Source: Halocatena salina (GTDB lineage: Archaea; Halobacteriota; Halobacteria; Halobacteriales; Haloarculaceae). From it: a stretch of 64,000 nucleotides of DNA. The DNA lies in assembly GCF_023115355.1 (NCBI RefSeq), contig NZ_CP096019.1, forward strand, positions 930,001 through 994,000, read 5' to 3'. Both the position numbers and the translations under genes were made by a program. Positions 42,507 to 49,958 of the stretch are shown here, piece by piece (position 1 is the first letter of the stretch; each line of letters starts with the position of its first letter). The notes under the pieces were generated by a model. It was not told the DNA's origin, searched no databases, and saw nothing but the letters and a program-made list of their open reading frames with translations.

Positions 42507-43531
42507 GCACGCAGCTCACCGGGACGATCCTCCGAGGCCGCGAGTTCGAGCCGGTCGAGGGACGGGTCGTCATCGACGACGGCCACATCACCGCCGTCGA
42601 GGAGACGACCACCGACTCGACGGACATCATCCTCCCGGCGTTCGTCAACGCCCACACCCACATCGGGGATTCGATCGCAAAGGAAGCCGGTGGGGGGCTG
42701 TCGCTGGACGAACTCGTTGCGCCGCCAGACGGTCTCAAACACCGCCTGCTCCGAGCGGCAAGCGACGAGGAGCTGACACACGCAATGGCCCGCTCGCTGC
42801 GGTTCATGCAACGAAGCGGCACCGGTGCGTTCCTCGAATTCCGTGAGGGCGGCACTGCGGGCGTGCAGGCGCTCGAACGCGCGCTGGCGGACGATGATCT
42901 CGATCTGACGGCCGTCGTGTTCGGCCGAGAGTCGATCGAAGCGATGGAGATAAGCGACGGGTTTGGGGCCAGCGGTGCGCGCGACAGCGATTTCGAAGCG
43001 GAGCGAAAAGCCACCCGCAACGCTGACAAACCGTTTGCCATCCACGCCGGCGAGCGCGATCCCGATGACATCGATCCCGCCTTCGATCTCGATCCGGAGC
43101 TGCTCGTCCACATGGTCCACGCCCAACCCGACCACTTCGAGCGACTCGAAGAAACTGAGACGCCGGTCGCCGTCTGTCCCCGGTCGAACCTCGTAACTGG
43201 CGTCGGGCTGCCACCCATCAGACAGCTCCTCGATCACACCACCGTCGCGCTCGGCACGGACAACGTCATGCTGAACAGCCCCTCGATGTTCCGGGAGATG
43301 GAGTTTGCCTGTAAGTTCGCGGACGTTACCGCCCGCGAGACGTTGCGGATGGCGACGGTCGCTGGTGCCGACGCCGTGGGACTGAACTGCGGTCTCATTG
43401 CGGAAGACAGAAACGCCCGACTGCTCGTACTCGACGGCGATTCGGACAACCTCGTAGGCGCACGCGACCCCGTGCGGGCGGTGGTCCGCCGGGCGGGCGT
43501 GAGCGATGTGAAACGCGTGGTGCTGACGTAG
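42503..43531 (+). CDS. Amidohydrolase-superfamily deaminase/hydrolase
   Basis: The 342 aa enzyme starts at GTG 42503, overlapping the HD gene. Metal ligands are complete: VNAHTHIGDS (HxH), FAIHAGERD (His), LLVHMVHAQ (His) and LGTDNVMLNSPS (Asp). A short beta-sandwich is formed by the N- and C-termini (TILRGREFEPVEGRVVIDDG and LLVLDGDSDNLVGARDP). These features match adenosine/guanine/cytosine deaminase and chlorohydrolase relatives. Together with the HD gene it suggests nucleotide clearance, but the substrate is unknown. Confidence 0.88.
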   Translation: MSTQLTGTILRGREFEPVEGRVVIDDGHITAVEETTTDSTDIILPAFVNAHTHIGDSIAKEAGGGLSLDELVAPPDGLKHRLLRAASDEELTHAMARSLRFMQRSGTGAFLEFREGGTAGVQALERALADDDLDLTAVVFGRESIEAMEISDGFGASGARDSDFEAERKATRNADKPFAIHAGERDPDDIDPAFDLDPELLVHMVHAQPDHFERLEETETPVAVCPRSNLVTGVGLPPIRQLLDHTTVALGTDNVMLNSPSMFREMEFACKFADVTARETLRMATVAGADAVGLNCGLIAEDRNARLLVLDGDSDNLVGARDPVRAVVRRAGVSDVKRVVLT

Positions 43532-43532
43532 A

Positions 43533-44345
43533 TTACGGTTCGACCGGATGTTCGGCGACAGCGATCCCATTGCCTGTTATAGCTGATGTCCCGGAGGTCA
43601 CTTTGTTCTCTACTCGCACATCGAACCTTCCCGTCGCAGTACCGGGTGTGCTAAGTTGTGTCGCATCAGCTGTCGTTGGATCTCCATTGTAAATTTCTCC
43701 TTTGAATGTTAATTCAACTGTTGTCGTTTGACTTCCTCCGTTAGTTGATACTCCGAAGTGATCCGTTGAATAAGGATCATCAACGACAACATACCCTCCT
43801 GAACGTGGGAGACCGGATGGATCGTCGTAATTTGATGAATCGATATACCCATTTGATGTCGGTGATGACTCACTGACCCAGCCGTTTTCTGCGATCACAC
43901 AGATTGGGCGTCGATGCGATGTTTCGATACCAGAATATGTCCCGGTGGATTTAATACTGTATGTGCCACCCACTGGAACGGATGAGAAATCATCTGGAGT
44001 TTCAATATAACCATACCTTGATAATTCTCTCATTCCTTCATCGATAGCAAATGTTTCTTCCTGCCAAGTTTTTGACATAATCTCAGTTCCGTTTCGTAGG
44101 AGTCGGCTTGAGAACACTGCACGTCCGTGTGTGACTGTCGAATTGACATCGTCCCAATTATACGTCAATTCACCGGAGAAAGCCACATACGCTACTGCTC
44201 CATTTTCGGACTCAACTACGGTTGGACCCGATATATCGACCGTTGCCCCAGCAACACTGTCACTCAGAAACTGTACACCAAGGCCACCAGCGATTGCACC
44301 ACCCGCAGCCATTCCTATTCCTTTCAGGTAACTTCGTCTGTCCAT
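43533..44345 (-). CDS. AT-rich, Tat-exported protein of unknown function
   Basis: The 270 aa protein starts MDRRSYLKGIGMAAGGAIAGG, with a twin-arginine-like RRSYLK motif, a hydrophobic stretch and an Ala-rich cut site. The rest is Ser/Thr/Gly-rich beta structure (SGPTVVESENGAVAYVAFSGELTYNW...TTTVELTFKGEIYNGDPTTAD) with possible Asn-X-Thr sequons. The base composition stands out: 43691-43750 has 20 G+C out of 60, unlike the genes on both sides. No family is recognised. It is convergent with the amidohydrolase, with one base between the stops. Confidence 0.7.
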   Translation of the reverse strand: MDRRSYLKGIGMAAGGAIAGGLGVQFLSDSVAGATVDISGPTVVESENGAVAYVAFSGELTYNWDDVNSTVTHGRAVFSSRLLRNGTEIMSKTWQEETFAIDEGMRELSRYGYIETPDDFSSVPVGGTYSIKSTGTYSGIETSHRRPICVIAENGWVSESSPTSNGYIDSSNYDDPSGLPRSGGYVVVDDPYSTDHFGVSTNGGSQTTTVELTFKGEIYNGDPTTADATQLSTPGTATGRFDVRVENKVTSGTSAITGNGIAVAEHPVEP

Positions 44346-44465
44346 TATTTCAGCGGCGATTTCTCGCCGACTTATTATAAATATCCTATTATAATAAATT
44401 CACCTTATTGTTATTATCATATCTATAGTTTATATATTATTTTATTTATTGTTATTTATGTGCTG
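44346..44465. other. Strongly AT-rich junction (120 bases)
   Basis: The stretch is made mostly of A and T (runs such as ttattataaatatcc and tattattttatttatt). It lies between the exported protein and the carbonic anhydrase gene and ends the AT-rich island that begins in the exported gene. No gene is seen. Confidence 0.5.
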
Positions 44466-44969
44466 TTAATCGATCAGTTCGGAACTCCGTTCGTGTCGCT
44501 TTGCCAGTTCCACGTAGTGCTCGCCGGCGTAGGTCCACGGCGAGTCAGGGACGTGCTCGCGGACCTCCGCGGGCGTGCCGACGGCGATGTGTTCCGACGG
44601 GATTTCAGTATCCTCGGTGACGACGCTGCCGGCGGCTACGAGGCTCCGATCGCCGACGTGTGCCCCATCGAGCACCGTCGCACCCATCCCGATCGTCGCG
44701 CGCTCACCAACCGTCGCCGCGTGCACGATCGCGGTGTGGCCGACCGTGGCGTACGGACCGATCTCACACCCCTCGTGACAGACAGCGTTATCCTGAACGT
44801 TCGCGCCCTCTCTGAGTACGATCGCGCCCGAATCGCCCCGGAGCGTCGTGTTGGGCCAGACGCTCGCTTCGGCCTCGATCGTCACATCACCGATCACGAC
44901 CGCCGTCTCGTCGACGCGGGCCGTCTCGTGCACTGTCGGAGCTGTCCCTTCGAACGAACGTAACACCAT
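44466..44969 (-). CDS. Gamma-class carbonic anhydrase-like left-handed beta-helix protein
   Basis: The 167 aa protein starts at ATG 44969 (MVLRSFEGTAPTVHETARVDETAVVIGDVTIEAEASVWPNT). It shows the hexapeptide repeat of a left-handed beta-helix, and the three zinc-binding His are in AVCHEGCEIG and VGHTAIVHAATV. The C-terminal YAGEHYVELAKRHERSSELI is a helix that packs on the next subunit. Members hydrate CO2 or, in the YrdA branch, have lost this function; which is the case here cannot be judged. Confidence 0.87.
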   Translation of the reverse strand: MVLRSFEGTAPTVHETARVDETAVVIGDVTIEAEASVWPNTTLRGDSGAIVLREGANVQDNAVCHEGCEIGPYATVGHTAIVHAATVGERATIGMGATVLDGAHVGDRSLVAAGSVVTEDTEIPSEHIAVGTPAEVREHVPDSPWTYAGEHYVELAKRHERSSELID

Positions 44970-45066
44970 ACCCACTCGGAGGCCAGCAGACGGATAAACC
45001 CACCCACTGCGCCGCCAGCGTCGGCTCGGACGTAACCACCAAGTCGCCGTGCAGCGGGTAGTTGAT

Positions 45067-45852
45067 ATGGAGCTGTTCGACTCCCAGCCGATCATCGGAA
45101 TGGTCCACCTCGATCCACTGCCGGGCGCGCCTCAGTTCGACGGCGACCGTGCGGCGATCCGCCGGCGGGCGCTCGACGACGCCCGAGCGCTTGACGCCGG
45201 TGGCGTCGATGGCGTGATCGTCGAGAACTTCGGAGACGCGCCTTTCTATCCTGAGGACGTTCCGACCCACGTCGTCGCGGCGATGACCAGCCTCGTCGGG
45301 GCTGTGGCCGACACTGTCGACGTGCCGGTCGGGGTGAACGTGCTTCGAAACGACGCCGAGGCCGCACTGTCGATCGCCGCCGCGACAGAGGCGTCGTTCG
45401 TCCGGATCAACGTCCACACTGGCGCGCGCCGCACCGACCAAGGGATCGTCGAGGGACGAGCACACGACACCCTCCGGCTACGCGAGCAGCTGGACGTTGA
45501 TGTGCGGATTCTTGCTGACGTGGCGGTCAAACACAGCGAGCCGCTGGGGCCCGAAAACGTGCAAAACGAAACCCGGGATGCCGTCGAGCGCGGTCTTGCC
45601 GACGCTGTGGTCGTCTCCGGTGCGGGCACCGGACACGATGTCCCCCGTGACCGCCTTGACGCTGTTGCCGACGCGGCCCACGAGTGTACGGTCCCGGTGT
45701 ACGTCGGCAGCGGGGTAACCCACGATACTGCCGTGGAACTCCTCTCGGTTGCTGATGGCGCGATCGTCGGCTCGGCGCTGAAGGCCGACGGCAACGTACA
45801 CGAGCCGGTGGACCGATCCCGCGTCGAGGCGCTGATTGACGCGATCGACTGA
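45067..45852 (+). CDS. BtpA/SgcQ-family TIM-barrel protein
   Basis: The 261 aa protein starts at ATG 45067 (MELFDSQPIIGMVHLDPLPGAPQ). The family's GMVHLxPLPGxP motif is right at the start, followed by DAGGVDGVIVENFGDAPF, VPVGVNVLRNDAEAAL, VRINVHTGARRTDQGIVEGRAHD and VVVSGAGTGHDVPRD. BtpA was named for photosystem I stability in cyanobacteria, but the archaeal members have an unknown role. It is divergent from the carbonic anhydrase. Confidence 0.88.
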   Translation: MELFDSQPIIGMVHLDPLPGAPQFDGDRAAIRRRALDDARALDAGGVDGVIVENFGDAPFYPEDVPTHVVAAMTSLVGAVADTVDVPVGVNVLRNDAEAALSIAAATEASFVRINVHTGARRTDQGIVEGRAHDTLRLREQLDVDVRILADVAVKHSEPLGPENVQNETRDAVERGLADAVVVSGAGTGHDVPRDRLDAVADAAHECTVPVYVGSGVTHDTAVELLSVADGAIVGSALKADGNVHEPVDRSRVEALIDAID

Positions 45853-45880
45853 ACGGATCAGCGGCAACGAGTCATAGTAC

Positions 45881-45888
45881 TTTAATAT
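45881..45888 (+). promoter_or_regulatory. Probable TATA box of the cysteine synthase gene
   Basis: The bases tttaatat in the middle of agtactttaatatagtg lie about 30 bases before ATG 45916. This is close to the consensus of haloarchaeal promoters and predicts a leaderless or nearly leaderless transcript. Confidence 0.5.
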
Positions 45889-45915
45889 AGTGTGACGTGC
45901 AATATTTGCCATCGA

Positions 45916-46896
45916 ATGACGACACACAAAGAGCCGCTGTCGTCGGTCCTCAACACCATTGGAGAAACGCCGCTGGTCGCCGTCCACACCGATCTGTCGA
46001 CGGTCGACGTGTACGCCAAACTGGAATCGTTCAACCCCGGCGCGAGCGTGAAAGATCGGATCGGGAAGTACATGCTCGAACGGATGCTCGACCGGGGCGA
46101 CATCGATCCCGGCGGCACGGTGATCGAACCGACGGCTGGAAACACGGGGATCGGATTTGCGATCGCGGCCCAACAGCTCGGTCTCGAAGCAATCTGTGTG
46201 GTTCCTGAACGGTTCAGCCGGGAAAAACAACAGCTCATGCGCGCGCTGGGTGCGGAGGTGGTGAACACGCCGACCGAGGCCGAAATGTCGGGCGCAGTCG
46301 AACGGGCGCACGAACTCGCCGCGGAGATCGACAACAGCGTGGTTCCACAGCAGTTCTCGAATCCGTTGAATACGGAGGCCCACTACACAACGACAGGGCC
46401 GGAGATCTATGAGGCGCTCGACGGCGAGGTCGGGGCGGTCGTCGCCGGCTGTGGCACGGCGGGTACCCTAATTGGGATCGGTCGGTACGCCCGCGAACAG
46501 AACCCGGACACACACGTCTGTGCCGTCGAACCCGAAGGGTCGGTGTATGCGCGGTTTTTCGGGGAAGAGACCGACCACGAGGAGTACAAGACCGAAGGCA
46601 TCGGAACGAGCGATCCGACGACGAACGAGCTGTTCGAGCCGGAGCTGGTCGACGACGTGCTGCAAGTGAGCGATCGGACGGCACAGGCGGAGCTGAAACG
46701 GCTCGCTCGCGAGGAAGGCCACCTCGTCGCGTCGAGTTCGGGCGCTGCCAGCGTCGCCGCTCGACGGGTTGCTGAACGGATCAACGGCGGGCAGCTGTCG
46801 GTGCCACACTCGACTGTCGTCACGGTGTTTCCCGATTCGAGCGATCGATACCTCTCGAAGGGAATCTACGAAGAGTTCGAGGCGTGGGAAGGGTAA
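45916..46896 (+). CDS. cysK: PLP-dependent cysteine synthase-family enzyme
   Basis: The 326 aa enzyme starts at ATG 45916 (MTTHKEPLSSVLNTIGETPL), although eight residues further up are in frame. The PLP lysine is present in NPGASVKDRIGKYM, the phosphate loop is GCGTAGT, and PTAGNTGIGFAIAA is the substrate loop. Members make cysteine from O-acetylserine or cystathionine from serine and homocysteine; these cannot be told apart here. Compare the threonine-synthase-like protein at 25.7 kb, where the matching lysine is missing. Confidence 0.9.
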   Translation: MTTHKEPLSSVLNTIGETPLVAVHTDLSTVDVYAKLESFNPGASVKDRIGKYMLERMLDRGDIDPGGTVIEPTAGNTGIGFAIAAQQLGLEAICVVPERFSREKQQLMRALGAEVVNTPTEAEMSGAVERAHELAAEIDNSVVPQQFSNPLNTEAHYTTTGPEIYEALDGEVGAVVAGCGTAGTLIGIGRYAREQNPDTHVCAVEPEGSVYARFFGEETDHEEYKTEGIGTSDPTTNELFEPELVDDVLQVSDRTAQAELKRLAREEGHLVASSSGAASVAARRVAERINGGQLSVPHSTVVTVFPDSSDRYLSKGIYEEFEAWEG

Positions 46897-46906
46897 AGAG
46901 AGGGCG

Positions 46907-48412
46907 TCACGCAACCAACGACTCGCCGGTCATCCGATCGGGCACCTCGATTCCCATGGCTGACAGTACTGTCGGTGCGATATCGGGAAGCGTGCCGTCC
47001 TCGCGCACCGCGTGGTCGTCGTCCGTCACCGCAACGAACGGCACCGGGTTGGTGGTGTGTGCGGTGTGGGGGTCCTCTGGGGTGCCCATCTCGTCGGCGT
47101 TGCCGTGATCTGCGGTGATGAACACCTGCGCCCCAGCCTCGCGACACGCTTCGACGAGCCGGTTCAGCTGCGCGTCGACGGCTTCCACGGCCGCGACGGC
47201 CGCCTCGAAATCGCCGGTGTGTCCGACCATATCCGGATTGGCGTAGTTGAGCACGAGCAACGCCGGGTCGTCGCGGTCGATGGCGTCGATCGCGGCGTCG
47301 GTCACCTCGGGCGCGCTCATCTCGGGTTGGTGATCGTACGTCGGCACGTCGGGACTGTCGACGATGGTTCTGTGCTCGCCCGCGAACTCCACTTCTCGGC
47401 CGCCGTTGAGGAAGTACGTCACGTGGGCGTACTTCTCGGATTCGGCGAGTCGGAGTTGCGTCCGATCGTGAGCAGCGACGACCTCCCCGAGCGTGTCGGT
47501 TGGTTCGTTGGGCGGAAACGCGACCGGGAGATCGAAGGTGGCGTCGTACTCCGTCATCGTTACGAGACGCGTGTCGGGTGGCGTCGTCTCGAAGGACCAT
47601 TCGGGACGAATATCGGCGAGCATCCGAGTCAGTTGCCGCGCCCGATCCGCCCGGAAGTTACAGAAGACGACCGCATCGCCGTCGGTGAGTGCCGGTCCTC
47701 CCTCGATCAGTGTCGGGACAACGTACTCGTCGGTCTCCTCGCGGTCGTAGGCGTTTTCGATGCTTTCGACGGCGCTGGTCGCGGTGTGCTCTGCGCTCCG
47801 GTTGACGATGGCATCGTAGGCGCGTTTCGTCCGGTCCCAGTTCTCGTCTCGATCCATCGCGTAGTAGCGCCCGGACACCGTGGCGACGTGGCCGGTTCCA
47901 GCCGCCGAAGCCACCGCCTCCAACTCGCGGAGATACCGTATTCCGCTCGTCGGCGGGGTGTCACGACCGTCGGTGAACGCGTGGGTGACGGCTGGAACCT
48001 CGTGATCCGCGATCAGTTCGATGAGAGCGTGCAGGTGCGATTGCAAGGAGTGGACGCCGCCGTCGCTGACTAATCCCATGAGGTGAACGCGTCCATCGTG
48101 TGCTCGTGCGTGCTCGATCGCATCGGAGAGCGCTTCGTTGTCGGCGATCGAACCGTCGGCGATCGCATCGGAGATACGCGTCGAACTCTGGGAGACGACC
48201 CGGCCCGCGCCGATGGTTAGGTGACCGACCTCGCTGTTACCCATCTGTCCGGTCGGCAACCCAACCGATCCTCCGTGCGTCGTGAGCGTTCCTGAACCGT
48301 TCTCCGATCGGAGGCGGTCGAACGTCGGCGTCCGTGCGGCGGCGACCGCGTCACGTCCATCCGATCCGATCCCCCACCCGTCGAGGATGATGAGCGCCGC
48401 GTCCATATCCAA
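46907..48412 (-). CDS. gpmI: 2,3-bisphosphoglycerate-independent phosphoglycerate mutase
   Basis: The 501 aa enzyme interconverts 3- and 2-phosphoglycerate in glycolysis and gluconeogenesis. It starts MDMDAALIILDGWGIG (an ATG two codons later is also possible). The metal-binding DGWG and the catalytic serine in QMGNSEVGHLTIGAGR are at the start; SGRYYAMDRDENWDRTKRAYDA, VVFCNFRADRARQLTR and the metal site TADHGNADEM follow. It is full-length. It converges on the cysteine synthase gene. Confidence 0.96.
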   Translation of the reverse strand: MDMDAALIILDGWGIGSDGRDAVAAARTPTFDRLRSENGSGTLTTHGGSVGLPTGQMGNSEVGHLTIGAGRVVSQSSTRISDAIADGSIADNEALSDAIEHARAHDGRVHLMGLVSDGGVHSLQSHLHALIELIADHEVPAVTHAFTDGRDTPPTSGIRYLRELEAVASAAGTGHVATVSGRYYAMDRDENWDRTKRAYDAIVNRSAEHTATSAVESIENAYDREETDEYVVPTLIEGGPALTDGDAVVFCNFRADRARQLTRMLADIRPEWSFETTPPDTRLVTMTEYDATFDLPVAFPPNEPTDTLGEVVAAHDRTQLRLAESEKYAHVTYFLNGGREVEFAGEHRTIVDSPDVPTYDHQPEMSAPEVTDAAIDAIDRDDPALLVLNYANPDMVGHTGDFEAAVAAVEAVDAQLNRLVEACREAGAQVFITADHGNADEMGTPEDPHTAHTTNPVPFVAVTDDDHAVREDGTLPDIAPTVLSAMGIEVPDRMTGESLVA

Positions 48413-48510
48413 CCCTCGTCACCTGCGGGTAACTAGCCTTCGTTTCGAACACCGGCCGCTCTCGAATGACTGAGGGCATACCTACCACCTCTCGTACCGA
48501 ACCTTTCTTG

Positions 48511-48519
48511 TTTGAATAA
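48511..48519 (+). promoter_or_regulatory. Probable TATA box of the second UspA gene
   Basis: The bases tttgaataa are centred about 23 bases before ATG 48538 and fit a leaderless transcript. Confidence 0.4.
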
Positions 48520-48537
48520 CCACTATGCATCATTACA

Positions 48538-48960
48538 ATGGAGGATGTGCTCATCCCACACGATGGATCGGAGCCATCCGAACGTGCGCTTGCACACGCA
48601 ATGGAGATCGCTCCGGATGCACACTTGACGCTCCTCACGGTGATCGATCCGTCGTCGGGGTTCGGAGCGGGGGCTGGTGCACCGGGAGCTGCTGAGGTGT
48701 GGTATCGGTCCGAGAAGAGCCGCGTCGAATCCCGGCTTGCGGACGCAAAGCAAACGGCCGAGCGGCAGGGAATGGAGGTCGAGACAGTGGTCGAGATGGG
48801 TCGTCCGGCTCGGACGATCATCGATCACGCACGCTCGAACGACGTGGATCGGATCATCATGGGGAGTCACGGACGACGGGGCGTCTCTCGGCTACTGTTG
48901 GGAAGCGTCGCTGAGACCGTCGTTCGGTGCTCGTCGATACCGGTGACAGTGGTGCCGTAA
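48538..48960 (+). CDS. Universal stress protein (UspA family)
   Basis: The 140 aa protein is a typical single-domain UspA: MEDVLIPHDGSEPSERALAHAMEIAPDAHLTLLTVID, a helix around GMEVETVVEMGRPARTIIDHARSNDVDRIIMGSHGRRGVSRLLLGSVAETVVRCSSIPVTVV. The ATP-binding motif G-2x-G-9x-G-S is complete (GSHGRRGVSRLLLGS). It is likely ATP-binding and dimeric. It differs from the UspA at 18.5 kb, which has a looser ATP site. Confidence 0.94.
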   Translation: MEDVLIPHDGSEPSERALAHAMEIAPDAHLTLLTVIDPSSGFGAGAGAPGAAEVWYRSEKSRVESRLADAKQTAERQGMEVETVVEMGRPARTIIDHARSNDVDRIIMGSHGRRGVSRLLLGSVAETVVRCSSIPVTVVP

Positions 48961-48964
48961 AGCG

Positions 48965-49915
48965 TCAGTCGTCGGCCGGACCCGCGTGTTCGGAATCGAA
49001 TATCGGGAGTTCTTGCCGGATCGCGTTTCGTTTGATCAGTGCGAATCCGACCATGACGACCCCGAAACCGGCGATCGTCGTGAGGGTGATGTGTTCCCCG
49101 AGGGCGAGAAAGCCGGTAACAGCGGCTACGGGCGGAGCAGTGTACGAGACGAGATTTATCTCGATCGGGCCGAGGCGGTCGAGCAGCGAGAAATAGATGA
49201 GAAACCCGATTGCGCTCGCAAACACCGACAGATAGCCCAGAGCGAGGATCGCCTCGGTCGTGATGGTGATCGCCTGCAGAGATTCACCGAGTCCGACGCT
49301 GGCCGCATGCATGAGCACAGCCCCGCCGAGCATCGACCACGCTTCGAGCGATTCGATCGGGAGGGTGGCATCGGATCGACGAGTGAGCACGCTGCCCAAC
49401 GCAAACGAAAGGGCAGCAATGAAGATCAAGAACGTCGCTACTACGTCCGAAGCGAACAGGTTCGAGGGATTCGGTCGTGCCAGAACGATCACACCGAGGA
49501 ATCCGAGTATCAAGCCACTCAGTCCGAGCGTTCCGAGGCGTTCGCTGGGGAGCATGAGACGAGCGAACGCGGTCGTCAACACCGGTGAGAGCGACACGAC
49601 GATCGCTGCAGTGGCGCTCGTCACTCCCGGATCGGTTTCCCCGATGAACAACAGCGCATGGTACGCTCCGATCAGAAACACCGCGCCGATGGCGACGAGG
49701 TGCCACTCGCTTCGAGTACGAGGGACGGGATCGTCGAGTACGTACCACGCGTATCCGAGCATCAGTACGCCGGCGATGTCGTATCGTAACGCAGCGAACA
49801 GCACCGGCGGAAAATACTCCACTCCAACCTTGATTGCCATGAATGCTGATCCCCACAGAACCGCGAGCACCAAAAACAAAATGAGATTTCGGTAGCGCAC
49901 ATGTAGGCTCCACAC
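48965..49915 (-). CDS. EamA-family (DMT) metabolite transporter
   Basis: The 316 aa protein has ten membrane helices in two EamA repeats: VLAVLWGSAFMAIKVGVEYFPPVLFAALRYDIAGVLML in the first and VVATFLIFIAALSFALGSVLTRRSD and LVSYTAPPVAAVTGFLALGEHIT in the second. The motif LRYDIAGVLM and PPVAAVTGFLALGE mark the family, which exports amino acids or other small metabolites. The substrate is unknown. Its start may be an internal ATG, as the N-terminal MWSLHVRYRN is variable. Confidence 0.88.
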   Translation of the reverse strand: MWSLHVRYRNLILFLVLAVLWGSAFMAIKVGVEYFPPVLFAALRYDIAGVLMLGYAWYVLDDPVPRTRSEWHLVAIGAVFLIGAYHALLFIGETDPGVTSATAAIVVSLSPVLTTAFARLMLPSERLGTLGLSGLILGFLGVIVLARPNPSNLFASDVVATFLIFIAALSFALGSVLTRRSDATLPIESLEAWSMLGGAVLMHAASVGLGESLQAITITTEAILALGYLSVFASAIGFLIYFSLLDRLGPIEINLVSYTAPPVAAVTGFLALGEHITLTTIAGFGVVMVGFALIKRNAIRQELPIFDSEHAGPADD

Positions 49916-49958
49916 GGGTCGACGGTCTACGTTCCGATCCCGGCAAACGTCAGCCCGG

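Noticed and set aside
42503-43531. Amidohydrolase as a chlorohydrolase of a herbicide pathway
   Set aside because: The metal ligands fit the whole superfamily, so a specific xenobiotic substrate is not supported.
41930-43570. 546-codon minus frame across the HD and amidohydrolase genes
   Set aside because: Both plus-strand genes have complete active sites here, and the minus frame is arginine-rich and has no domain.
47012-48073. 353-codon plus frame antisense to phosphoglycerate mutase
   Set aside because: The mutase with its catalytic serine and metal sites is on the minus strand; the plus frame is a shadow.
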